A stretch of DNA of 64,000 nucleotides. Source: Caenorhabditis remanei (Eukaryota; Nematoda; Chromadorea; Rhabditida; Rhabditidae). Positions 11,187 to 27,042 of this stretch are shown one piece after another. Location of the stretch: assembly GCF_010183535.1 (NCBI RefSeq), contig NC_071333.1, positions 11,220,587 to 11,284,586 of the forward strand, written 5' to 3'. The notes beneath the pieces are model-generated. The model was given only the letters and a program-made list of their open reading frames with translations. It was not told the origin of the DNA and did no database searches. Each line of letters begins with the position of its first letter. The stretch's first letter is position 1. A program made the position numbers and the translations under genes.

Positions 11187-11896
11187 TCAGTAGGCGTTGC
11201 AAGCAGATGGGGCAACTGCGCCAGACTGAGCTGGGGCGAATTGGAAACCCGTGCCGGCTTCGTCATCTGAATCGTCTTCTTCGCCGTTAGAGTTGGATGG
11301 GGGAGTATCCGGATCGGAGTCCTGACCGTCCGAATCCTCTGACGAATCAGACGACTCCGAGGAGTCTCCGTAAGTAATAGACTGGAAAATCTTGATACGT
11401 TTTCGGATGCCTCGAGCACTCAATTCTCCGTTGGCCACGTCGCCACGGATTCGATCCATGATCTTCGAGATCTTCTGGAACATTCGGTGACGCTGGGATA
11501 TTTAGGTGTGACTGGGTACCGCATAATTAGAGTAGCGTTTTCGCGCAATGCGAGGGTCCTTCTCTTTTTTGGCGGTTCCAAGATCGGAATCTTTGAGGCG
11601 TTTGGCTACGAGGTCGCTAATCTCCGCTCCGAGGTCGGCCTTGAACTTTCCATTCAATAACTTGAACAGAGAGTCCTGAATACGAGAGCTGGCTTGAAGC
11701 TGCATCTCAAAGTGTCTCATGGACACCATAACCAGTCTCAGACCGGAAATCAGCATATCGTAGTCGGCACGGCTCATTGTCACACCTAAAACACCATCAT
11801 CTGTAATTTCTAGCTCGAATTCTGGTTAATCTCACGCTGTGGAGGTTCCGAGGGCTGATTGAAGCCTTGCGGCGGGTCAGATCCGTTAGCCGACAT
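11187..11896 (-). CDS. Small protein with helical core and acidic tail (210 residues)
   Basis: There are three exons, 11896-11836, 11785-11520 and 11492-11187. All joins keep frame; the last intron is only 27 bases, which is unusually short and could instead be retained. The ATG lies 13 bases downstream of a GTTTCAG acceptor. The middle exon is predicted helical (MSRADYDMLISGLRLVMVSM onward), with Lys/Arg clusters at its end. The last exon has a long Asp/Ser/Glu-rich acidic tail of the sort found in chromatin and nucleocytoplasmic proteins. No known domain is recognised. If the 27-base intron is not spliced, the protein ends at a stop near 11502 as a 110-residue product. Confidence 0.5.
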
Positions 11897-14800
11897 CGTC
11901 GATCTCGAGGGTCGCTGAAACATAAATGATTCAACTATGCTCGGATGGAACAATGACGAGAAACTGTCACGGAAAAACACGGGCAAAATAAGTTAGAATT
12001 CAAAAAAAAGAAACTACTTGCGTATACAACAGGCACAAAGGTTCGAGATGACGAGAGATAGTCCACGACGTCAGTTGAAGGAGTCACCTTCTCAGACATC
12101 CCTGGCTAGAGCTCTACGCGAGAAGTTTCGTCGCAACACGATACTAAACCATCTCAAAGCTAAGCGAGAGCTTTCTATGTAGCGATCGAAATCACCACTC
12201 TGAAAGCAAGAGGCTTTGGAATCATAACGGATTCCGTGATGTAATTAGTTTGACAATATAGTGTATTCGTAAGCTGATTACGGTCTCTCTTAAACGACTA
12301 TCATTCTCATCGGTTCTTTGTAAGTCTCGAGGATCTACTAATTTCAGTGTAGTTCGTGATAGAGACGAGGTATTGGTAGCCTAATAAGGCCCTCCGCTTG
12401 CCAGGCGGCCGGCCCGTTACTCTACCGATCCGCTTAAAATCGCTGCAAAACGGCTAAACCGAAAGCTTCAACCTCAAGTCCTACTTAGAACAAAACGAAG
12501 ACTCGAATGACAGAGAGGGTCCGTAATCAAAAACGACTACCTACGGCCACTAAGAGAATCGAGGGAGAAGGGGGAGTCATACAACGCCGGCTTATCGCTG
12601 TCATCTGCCTATACCGCAAACTAAAGCACCACATAGTTTATTCTCTTTCTCTCATCCAGATGTGGTTATCGAGTGGATTTCCAGATTGGTAATAATGTCG
12701 ACAACGGTTGTTAGACAACCTTCAGATTTCGAGGGAGTATTCACAGTCAGTAATGTACAAATAGTACAAAAGCCACGCGACCTGACGTGAAACTACCGAA
12801 AATCCGGTCTAAAATACCCCAAATCCCATGCGGGACAGCGAGATTCTAAAAAAGAATCTGTGCTACAAGAATTCCTATGCAATTCGAGGGAAACGCGCTC
12901 ACACTCGCCCACTGGGGGAGAATGTAAGTCTATTTCGGTCGAACTACTCTCGATACTGAACATCCTTCACGAGATACTCAGAGTTCCGTGTTATGTATGA
13001 TCGAATATCTAGGATTCAAAATCGAAACTCTGATTCCGTACTTCATACACATCTTCCAATAGGCGGATCTGATAGTACCAAATCTGGTCCCGAGGGTCTC
13101 ATAGTCAATGGCGCCCTGGAGCAGTGGGTCCTAGAACCCATGCTCCGGGGGGCCAGAGGATTCGAGTATATCTCCGCTCTGAAGGGTCTCACTCGAAATC
13201 GAGGGATATGCTTCGGCGGAGGCTACACTGAATCGCTGACTACGATAATCTCTGAACGTGATCCAGTACTAGAAACTCTCCCCAGAGCGTAATCCACGCT
13301 CCGGGGGGCCAGAGGATGCTCCATAGGGAGTATCCTCCTCAAATCCTGTAACCGGAAGAGCATACGAAAGACACTCTCTCGTACTAACACGGCCGACTAT
13401 CCTATAGCTCATTGGGGACGATCACCGAATAACCAACCTTGCGGCCGGTTACGAGGGGAGCGGGCCAACAAGCCAGAATAACCGGGTTGACTGTTTCAGT
13501 TCACGTTAATACGCTACTGAATATGTCGGTCGCCGAAGAGCATATACACTCTTCAACTAAGTCTTCTGGCAGTTAGGTCAGATTTCGTATCGATGTGTAC
13601 ATAGTCGGTCGAATTTCAAATAGCATGTATCCGAGGGGAGTAGGCCCATATGGGGTTCCGGTCTCGATACGAAATTCAACGTGCCTCGGTGAGACCGAAC
13701 GATCTGGAACCCATTCAATGCATAGCTCTCCGAATCAATTTGAACGGATGACTCGCTAGCACCAAATGCTCCGCAGGAGGGAATGGTCGTCTGAGGATCG
13801 GCAGTTCAGATGCTTGAAAAGCGTCTGTCGAACCAACGAGCTTAGGCGTAGTTCCTTTCCATTGGAGGTTCTAACACAGAAGACAAGTGCGAAATTACCC
13901 AAATTTTTTTGCGAAGTAGCGTCTTCTTGGGATAGAAAGTGGATATTAGTGAGTCGATATTATCTAATAGGCCGCTAGTTATCATATCAGGTAAACAGAG
14001 GGTACCGACTGCTCGATCGCTTCGGATCTACTCACAATGCAGCGCTTGCGCTGATGTTTTCGAAAGTAGGCATCAGCCTTAACCCTTCAGAATCCTGCTA
14101 CTAAACCAGTGGGTTTTCGAACCATCGATGAACTAAATCGACTTTCTACCTAGAAGTCTGAAAGCGAGGGAGCGAATCGGATGACTAACAAGAAGAATTG
14201 ACTAGGTGTATTATCGAGGTGAGGGGGATTCGAAAGACTCGAAATACATCGAGGGAGATCAAATCGCCGAGGCTCGCATTAACACCATTGGTCGAACTTC
14301 CAGAATTGCGAGGGTCGTGAGGTCGAGGAAATATCGCCATTTCCTGTCGAGCTCTAAACCCGAGCAATAGGATACTATCCGAAGGCACGCTTGCTATCTA
14401 CTGACGGCTTACGAAAAATTCTGAGTCCCGATGATGGGCCAGATACAGTACGTATTTCCGCTAACTGTTCTCAAACGACTACCAAATCAAACGATAAGGC
14501 AAGAACAGACTCACGGAACGTTTAATGAATCTCATTGGAGCGTGTTAACTCGAGGGGCCGTTATACGAAAATGGCATACGCACTGATTCGTGGCGTACCT
14601 TACTCGAGGTTTCTGTATTCATATGCCGACCAGAGACCCTTGCCGGCAAGACGACCACGGTTAGTGGATGGGAGCCGCTCGGGGGAAACGGGTGGGACAC
14701 AGAGCTTACAGTCCCTAACTGACGCAGAAAATGGAGCACCTGAGGCGGGACAGGGACTGCCCTCCAGAGGGAGGAGTCTGATCGTCTCTTGCCTGGCATC

Positions 14801-15535
14801 TCTTTCGCTAGTCAATAACACGAGCCGATAAGCTCAAAACCGTATCTGGTGAACCAGTCGGGCTTCACACGAGGGGGCCAGCCTGCTCGGTACTTAATTC
14901 AACACATTCGGCGGGTCGGAATTAAACCGATGAAGCCTAGTGAGCTGAACAAAACCAAACCGACCCAAGATCTCATGTAAACATCAACATTCCGAGGGAT
15001 CCTTATCCCACGAGAGGGGTCGTACGCAGCAAAAACTGCTGACCGCTCGGGCAGGGAATCGGTCACCGGGACTGCTCGCGCTCCGAGGAGCTGGAGACAA
15101 ATGCCGATAAACCATCAAAGGGAGCATCCGAAACATCAAAATCATACACGAGGTCGAGGAACCCCAGTTTTTCATATCATCCTTCAGTCTAAAAACTCGG
15201 CATCCCAACCGCTTTGCTACCTTGCGGCTGCTTAGCGGGGGTTCCGGGTTCTCAGACATTCAGACAACGTCTTAGATCCGAGGAATCGATTGTAGGGTAT
15301 CGATCCGAATGCTGTAATTGACCACCGATCCCCTTCGGAAGTACAGAATTCATAAGAATTCCGTAAATATCCGGTGAGGGGAGAGGGCGAAATCAAAAAC
15401 TATTCGGAAAGACGTGACTACAATAGACGCTCAGATCCGCAAAGAGACTCCCTCCGATCCAGCAAGCTGGCATGAAGGGACCTTGACTTATTCAACGACC
15501 GTCTTTAATGCGATCAGTCGGCTTCCAGTACCACA
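11897..15535. other. Long gene-free, CGAGG-rich stretch
   Basis: No convincing exon is visible on either strand. Base composition matches the gene-bearing part of the block. CGAGG copies occur roughly every 100-250 bases on the plus strand, for example near 12329, 12542, 12726, 12884, 13091, 13200, 13452, 13632, 14166, 14250, 14310, 14551, 14866 and 14993. A 19-base direct repeat (GCTCCGGGGGGCCAGAGGA) lies at 13142-13160 and 13298-13316. Confidence 0.5.
13142..13316. repeat. 19-base G/C-rich direct repeat pair
   Basis: GCTCCGGGGGGCCAGAGGA occurs exactly at 13142-13160 and 13298-13316, 156 bases apart. The sequence just upstream is also similar (AACCCAT versus AATCCAC). It may be a residue of a local duplication. 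Confidence 0.6.
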
Positions 15536-15539
15536 CCCT

Positions 15540-16520
15540 CCCGCAAACAGACGAATCTGTGTTAAAACACAGCAAGAAGCGGCAGTACCTTTTACCAACT
15601 TATCACAAAAAATAAGAGCGGAGAACTATAGCCAAGTGGCTTCATCCCGAGGGAGAAGCGCCCAAAACGAGAACAATCCCGCTCAAATTCCAGCACGACA
15701 CGACATCGGAGACCAACACGAGACTTCTGATCGATTTTTCCCAGTTTCCGAATGGTTCGGGGCGAGTGGCACGCCTCGAATTGCTTCGAGGGGTGTCAGA
15801 ATCGCGAGAACCGTTCGTAGTCCCGAGAAAACCGAGGGAAGTTGACCAGCAGACGACATCCGATGCCACAGGGCACGAGGGAGCCATCCAATCCAATCGC
15901 GAACTTCTGATCGATTTTTTCTCAGTTTCCGAGTGGTTCGGGACATGCGAGACGCCTCTAGTTCGTTACTCGAACGTCTCCGATGTGATCTGTTAGCTAG
16001 AAGTATTACACCTTTCCGCAAACGGACGAGTCCGTGTTAAAACACAGCAAGAAAGGGGCAACACCGTTCGCCAACGTAGCACGAGGGATAAGAACCAGAA
16101 ACGAAACCTCAAAGCGTGTCGGAATCGCGAAATCCAGTCGTAATCTCGAGAAAAAAGCGAGGGAAGTGGACCAAAACAGCAGCAGACGAAGCGACGAAGC
16201 ACGATGCAGTCAGAGTACCCAATCCGTAGAACTTCTGATCGATTTCTTGCCCGCTTCCGGTTTTTTCGGAATTTTCGAAATATTTCGAAATCCGAAAAAA
16301 TGGGGAATTGGGGAGAAAAACGAGGGAAGCGGGAGAGGGCGATGACAACTGACGCAAATGAGCACGAGGCAATCAGAGTACCCGATCCGTAGAACTTCTG
16401 ATCGATTCCTTGCCCGTTTCCGGGTTTTTCGGAATTTTCGAAATATTTCGCAATATTTCGAAATTCGAAAAACGGGGGAATTGGGGAGAAAACCGAGGGA
16501 AGCGGGACCGGGCAATAACG
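15540..16520. repeat. Diverged tandem repeat, unit about 163-179 bp
   Basis: A core reading (GA)ACTTCTGATCGATT followed by a TTTCCGG-like segment begins near 15722, 15901, 16229 and 16392. The spacings are 179, 328 (about two units) and 163. Units are separated by CGAGGGAAG at about 15833, 16157, 16320 and 16494. A longer segment with GTGTTAAAACACAGCAAGAA recurs near 15560 and 16036. Open frames over this interval on both strands follow the repeat and are not genes. Confidence 0.7.
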
Positions 16521-18628
16521 ACTGATGCCCGCGAAGCTCGAGCCATCCATTTGAGTCGATGCGAGGGCGTTCCGATCGATTTCCAACCAATTTTCAGAAA
16601 ATCCGTTGAAAAATCCTCGAGGAGAGCGAATCCGAGGTTGATGTGCGAAGAAATCGAGTGGAATTGGGAAATTTCGCCGGGAAAATGTGCGGAATGCCAA
16701 AAAATTAGAATTTTCCGAGGAAAATTCGATTTTTCAGACAAACATCGAATTTCGAGGAGAAAAATCCGAATTTCTCGAGTGTCCGAGTGTTTTCGGGCCT
16801 TTTCCGTCGATTTTCTAGCTGGTTTCCACGAAAAATCGCGAAAACGTTGCCGAAAAGCGAGGGAATGATGCAAAAATCGCGACGAAATTCGCGCAAAAGT
16901 GGGAAGGCCTAAAGCCGCATCGCGGCGCAGCGCTTCGCACTAGAGCGCAGTTGCTACCGAAATTTAAAGGTGGGGCCTTAAATGGCGCCAAATTCAAATA
17001 AGGGGAGCGGAATTTTGCGAGAAAAAAGCAACAAAAAGACCGAAATTGCGAAATGCAAGGAAGTTTTCGCCGTTCTAATGTATCTCAAAGGAAAAACACG
17101 AGAATCGCAGCACATAAAATCGAAAAAATCGATTTTTTCGGACAAAACATGGGCAAACCGACTGATTCGTCCGTGTCGAGGGGAAAAATCGATAACTCGA
17201 AATTTTCCGGTCTAGCGGAGAAATCCTGGTCAAGATGCACCAAATGTGGCCACCCCTTCTGTCTCCAGAAGGCCGCCGGTAATGTGCCGAGTAGGGTGGG
17301 AACATGCGCCCAATTTATACTTCCAATAGGTGGTTCAGTGGATTTAAAGGAAGTGCCCGATGTGCTGACAACTCAAGTATTTACAAGAACCATTTATTAT
17401 AGGGAAAAAGCATGTCCCGCGAGGAACTGCATTAAAAACCTATTCGGTTCTGCCTTTTACAAAACAATAGAATTTAAGGGGAAAAGGGTTATCGAGGGAA
17501 TATAGTAGCGACTCTGCAAGCGCCCGATACACGTATCGGGGGCTCTCGAGGGGCTACAAGACGCTCTCTAACAACTTCTCTTACAAAACACAATAATAAC
17601 TCTCTTAGAGAGAGAAGAAAAACAACACTTAGGAACAACTAAATTATAAAAGGCTTTAGGCCAGTCGAGGGGTGTCGGTCGAGTACGGTCACAGTCGTTT
17701 AGCAGGTGTGCGCGCGGCGAGACCAGCGGACGTCGGAAACAGCGTGCGCCTTTGACTGGAGAGACGCAGACACGACTAAATGGCGGCAACTTGAATTGTG
17801 GAATATTACTTCCGCCTGAAATGGGGTTAAAGGGACAGGGAAGAAGGGAGTTAATTAACAGAAAGTAAAATACGTAATAAGTATAAACTAAATTAGAATA
17901 ATTTAGTGATACAAATTACATTTTAGTTTGGAGTGGGACAGGAACCTGATTCGGGGACCAGGAGACTGTCAACAAAACATCCTTTACTGTCTCCACTTCA
18001 TCGTCGTCAAAAATCATTTCTTATTATTTTTCATGTTCCCATATTTCATATTGTACGGAAATCATATATAAATGCAGTTTTGAACAATTTTCCTTGAAGC
18101 AACGTTGACTGACCTAGCTATTTTACGCGTAATTACTAGAGGCTTTTATTCGAAATGTTAGCACATTATTTCCGCGATTTGACCACATTTTTGAAGTAAT
18201 GCTTTCGACTTTTTACCATTTTTGGAAATTGTTGAAAATGACACATTTTCCAAGAGTAAGAAACCGAAATCAATGAAAAAAACTTTAGAATGGACGAAAA
18301 TTGGAAAAATTGAAACTATGCCTAGCCCAAAAATGCCGTTTTTCAAAAATAACTGATTTTCGATGAGGTTAGACACTTTTTCAAAATGAAACTAAAAAAT
18401 GGTCTATAAGTGCAAAAAACGTCATTTGGTCATAATTACCTGATTTCTTCTCATCTGTTGCATGCGAGACACAGTGCGGTCGCAACGCGGCAGCAACGCG
18501 TATATAGACTATTGATTTGAGATTCAAGAGCCAAAGATATGTTTGAATTTATTTATTTCCATCACATCAAGATCATTCACAAAAAAACAAAAAGCAGAAT
18601 TCAAAAATTTAGATGTAGACAAATTCAA
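16521..18628. other. Right edge of the CGAGG block and AT-rich spacer
   Basis: The last dense CGAGG copies are at about 16562, 16617, 16859, 17177, 17492, 17547 and 17667. From about 17.8 kb the sequence turns AT-rich and the motif disappears. A plus-strand frame at 17053-17505 has a CTKCGHPFC string but no other support. No gene is called. Confidence 0.5.
17519..17544. repeat. Inverted repeat (hairpin) near the block boundary
   Basis: AGCGCCCGATAC and GTATCGGGGGCT form 12-base arms with one mismatch around a two-base spacer. It lies just before the CGAGGG copy at about 17547, close to the right limit of the motif-dense block. Confidence 0.6.
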
Positions 18629-19093
18629 TTAATCCCTGGCGGGCAGCAATCCGTTCGCAGCATCCTCCTCATCCGTCGGGATCCCGAAGATCTGGCGAAG
18701 TTCCTCCGCAGTCTTTCCTGTGCACATCTCACTGACAATCTTGCAAGAGTAGTTGAGAAGACGTTTGATATCCAAATAGTTAGCGGCACAGATCAGATCA
18801 TAGAGCTCCATGTTGCTCATTTTCAGAAAATCTCTGTCCCATTCAGGAACCTCCACCATCCTCGGATTACTCTCCTCAGCCGTTGGAATTTCTTCTCCTT
18901 TGTGATGCTCACACCAAGCGGCCACCTTCTTCAGAGGCGTCTCCTTGATAATCTCCATTGGAATGACTTCATCCGTGTTTCCGAGGGTTACCAGTAAGTC
19001 ACTCAGAGTTTTCGATTGTTTGATTGCCGTCTCGGAGAAGAGAACCTCCTTTCCGTCGCTCGATTCGAGTTTGTAGAAGAATTCTTCGGCCAT
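18629..19093 (-). CDS. Skp1-related protein (skr family), short C-terminus
   Basis: This single-exon gene encodes 154 residues. The ATG at 19093 follows a T-rich TTTTTTAAG acceptor-like sequence directly. Skp1 proteins bridge cullin CUL-1 to F-box proteins in SCF ubiquitin ligases. The N-terminal BTB/POZ-like fold is visible (FYKLESSDGKEV, the SKTLSDLL helix, then LKKVAAWCEHHKGE). The Skp1 dimerisation part follows (WDRDFLKMSNMELYDLICAA, then NYLDIKRLLNYSCK and EELRQIFGIPTDEED). The protein ends soon after that and lacks the final F-box-contacting helix with the conserved WC of canonical Skp1. Several nematode skr paralogues, as I recall, have similarly altered tails. AATAAA on the minus strand (TTTATT at about 18550) follows the stop by 70-80 bases. 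Which skr member it is cannot be settled by eye. Confidence 0.88.
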   Translation of the reverse strand: MAEEFFYKLESSDGKEVLFSETAIKQSKTLSDLLVTLGNTDEVIPMEIIKETPLKKVAAWCEHHKGEEIPTAEESNPRMVEVPEWDRDFLKMSNMELYDLICAANYLDIKRLLNYSCKIVSEMCTGKTAEELRQIFGIPTDEEDAANGLLPARD

Positions 19094-19848
19094 CTTAAAA
19101 AATAAAGTAAATAAATCAATAAAAATCTTGAGGTATAGGGGGAATAGAAAAAAAGAGAAACGAATGCGTAGAATTGGAGGGTCCACTCACCTTTTCTATT
19201 CTCCTGCCAGATGGTGTACGCGGGGAGGGGGGGGGCTCGCTGTGAGACCCTTATCTCATATAATTGTATGTGCCTTTAAATATTTCCCAGAGTACAGCCC
19301 ATCAATAATATGTAGAGGTGGTTGATGTCGCTTTATTAGTGAACGCCGGTGTGAAAAGAGTTTATTTAAACCAAACTGACAATAAATAATTAGTCAAAGT
19401 AGTATATTATTCATTTGAATGCTAGAATTTCGACTACTTCTTGAAGTTTCCGTAACTTTGTCAAGTTTCAATATTTTTTTTGACAAAATTAGTGTTAAAA
19501 CAAATCATTTTTGACGTTCTATCCGATTTCGTCGAACAAATTTCAAAAATGTTCTTATCTCCAAAATTGTATTTTTTTTTCTAATAACTCATTTCCTCCT
19601 TTTCTAGTTCAGTTTTCACTGTCATGAAAACTATCAGTAACACAACGCTGATTTTAAAAATTATCTTCCAGGCTGAACGTCTATTAGTGATTGAATGTAC
19701 GTATAAGAGTATTTGATACCACACATATCAGATATGGGCAATTTAAAAGCGAACGAAAAAATTTTTCGTTTCACTAATTTCACTAAAATAATATTGTGTC
19801 GAATTTGAATGTTTAATGCTGGAAAAAAAAGCGAATACTAGAAAATTT
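19094..19848. other. AT-rich spacer with a short G-run
   Basis: No gene is seen. A GTGAGT donor-like site on the minus strand near 19189 could belong to a 5' untranslated exon of the Skp1-related gene. A plus-strand G-run (GGGGAGGGGGGGGG) lies at about 19222-19235 and might form a G-quadruplex. Confidence 0.4.
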
Positions 19849-20055
19849 CAAAATAAAAAAAATGCAAAACGTGGACGAATCACAACGTTTTTAGCGGGGC
19901 CGAAGCACACTAGAGGGGTTTTCGGGGCCGAAGCACACCTAACATACACGATCTGTAGAGGATGGGCCGAAGCATCATCATTCAGACCGCTACTGGGATC
20001 GAACCATAGAGTACGAGGACCGAAGTACCGCACCACTACCACTCAACCATAGCTG
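19849..20055 (-). mobile_element. tRNA-derived SINE copy
   Basis: Read on the minus strand, 20049-20036 is a good A box (TGGTTGAGTGGTAG) and 20005-19995 is a perfect B box (GGTTCGATCCC), about 30 bases apart as in a tRNA promoter. The flanks do not form an acceptor stem, so it is not a functional tRNA. Behind the head comes a body with three copies of a TGCTTCGGCCC motif, two of them in an exact 16-base repeat with 28-base period (plus-strand 19895-19910 and 19923-19938). A T-rich tail follows near 19850-19865. Head, body and tail together are the usual SINE layout. No target-site duplication could be confirmed by eye. Confidence 0.6.
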
Positions 20056-21359
20056 CTGTTGGTGGAGAAAGGGAGTGGGGGAAATATATACAAGGCAAAC
20101 GGGCCAACGAGAGGAGCAGCAGAGAGCAAAAGAGGAGAAAACGGGAAAAGAGGGACCGATGGAGAACTCGACTCTCAATAAAATCCGTAGAATCCTAGTT
20201 TTTTGTCCATTCAAAAGTATCGATTCCCAAGTCATGACTGAAACTTTAGTGTGTCGTGCATCAGAATTTTTAGTTAGTTTTGCAGTGAAAATAAAGCATG
20301 ATTTTCTCAAATCTTCCTGAAATTCGCTTTAAAAAAAGTAATTTGCAATTCTGATTCATATCTGGATGAAGATAAATTTTGAATGTGTTCCATCAAACTC
20401 CTGTGATCTGAAATGTTTTGATGTGTAAAGAAATTTATCGAGCGCCATTTTTTATTATTAGTTTGATATATCCGGGAGAATATAAAATACAATTCGGAAA
20501 TTATTACAAACTTGGTGTGTAGAATAATGATTTCAATTGAAACTTTACAGAAATTGATCAAAGGAAGGAATTAGGCGAACGAAAAAGTTAGTAACATTGC
20601 AATAACTTTGCAGAAAACAGTTATACCGACAGAAATAGGAGCAGACAGTGTCAGAATAGGACTGTAGAATGAAAACCAACGGTTGTACTCGTGGAAAAGA
20701 GACACTAAGAAAATTGAAGTTTTGCGACAGACAGTTGTACGGACAAAATAAAAAAAGAAGTTTTTTCTTTGAAAAAAATGTGAACAACTGGGAACGTTAA
20801 AAGGAGGGGATAAAGAGTTTCAAGCAATTACAGTGCAGCAAACAAATGACCAAAATTTTTTTGTGCTTTTGGTTATTCACTTTTTTTGGGTGTTTTGAAT
20901 TTTTGTCAATAGGGACGAGGCGACAGTTGAAAACAATAAAAGGAGTGTGGGAAAAAGGATAAACTTGGGACAATAAATTACGTGCCGACTTAAAAAAGTA
21001 CTTTTGGATGTTTAAAAGCAATAGGACAAGCAAAAAGGAAAAGGTGTCTGTTTGTCTAATTAAAAATATGTACCAGTTGACTTAGTAGCGCTAGTGGAAT
21101 GGGGCGAATGACTGGACAAATCAAACAACCATCACAGGAAAAATGACGAGAAACAGAACAATTCAAGACAAGCGGAGCGAAAAAAGTGAATAAAATTACA
21201 GGCGGGTGCACGCACGAAAAAAGGATGAGGAAAAATCTCATCAGAACTAAAAATTTTTGAAAGTAAGCGCTGGAAAACCTTCCAGTCAAAAAGAAATTGA
21301 TACTCAACTGAAAAAAATAGAAAAGCAAAAGAAATGAAACGAACTGTGCAATGAAGTGA
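20056..21359. other. AT-rich spacer, probably hpk-1 3' untranslated region and intergenic DNA
   Basis: No coding exon is seen. Minus-strand open frames here (for example 20545-21394) are low in complexity, rich in Phe/Leu/Ser and without splice support. The part next to 21360 is probably the hpk-1 3' untranslated region. Confidence 0.4.

Positions 21360-27042
<5,683 letters not shown>

Noticed and set aside
13491..13498. CTGTTTCA, the upstream motif of C. elegans 21U-RNA (piRNA) genes
   Set aside because: A single exact copy without the AT-rich spacing or a cluster of others; expected by chance in a window of this size.
15993..16873. Several long minus- and plus-strand frames (up to 235 codons)
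   Set aside because: They follow the tandem repeat period and repeat the same Phe/Ser/Arg-rich phrases in different frames; repeat shadow, not a gene.
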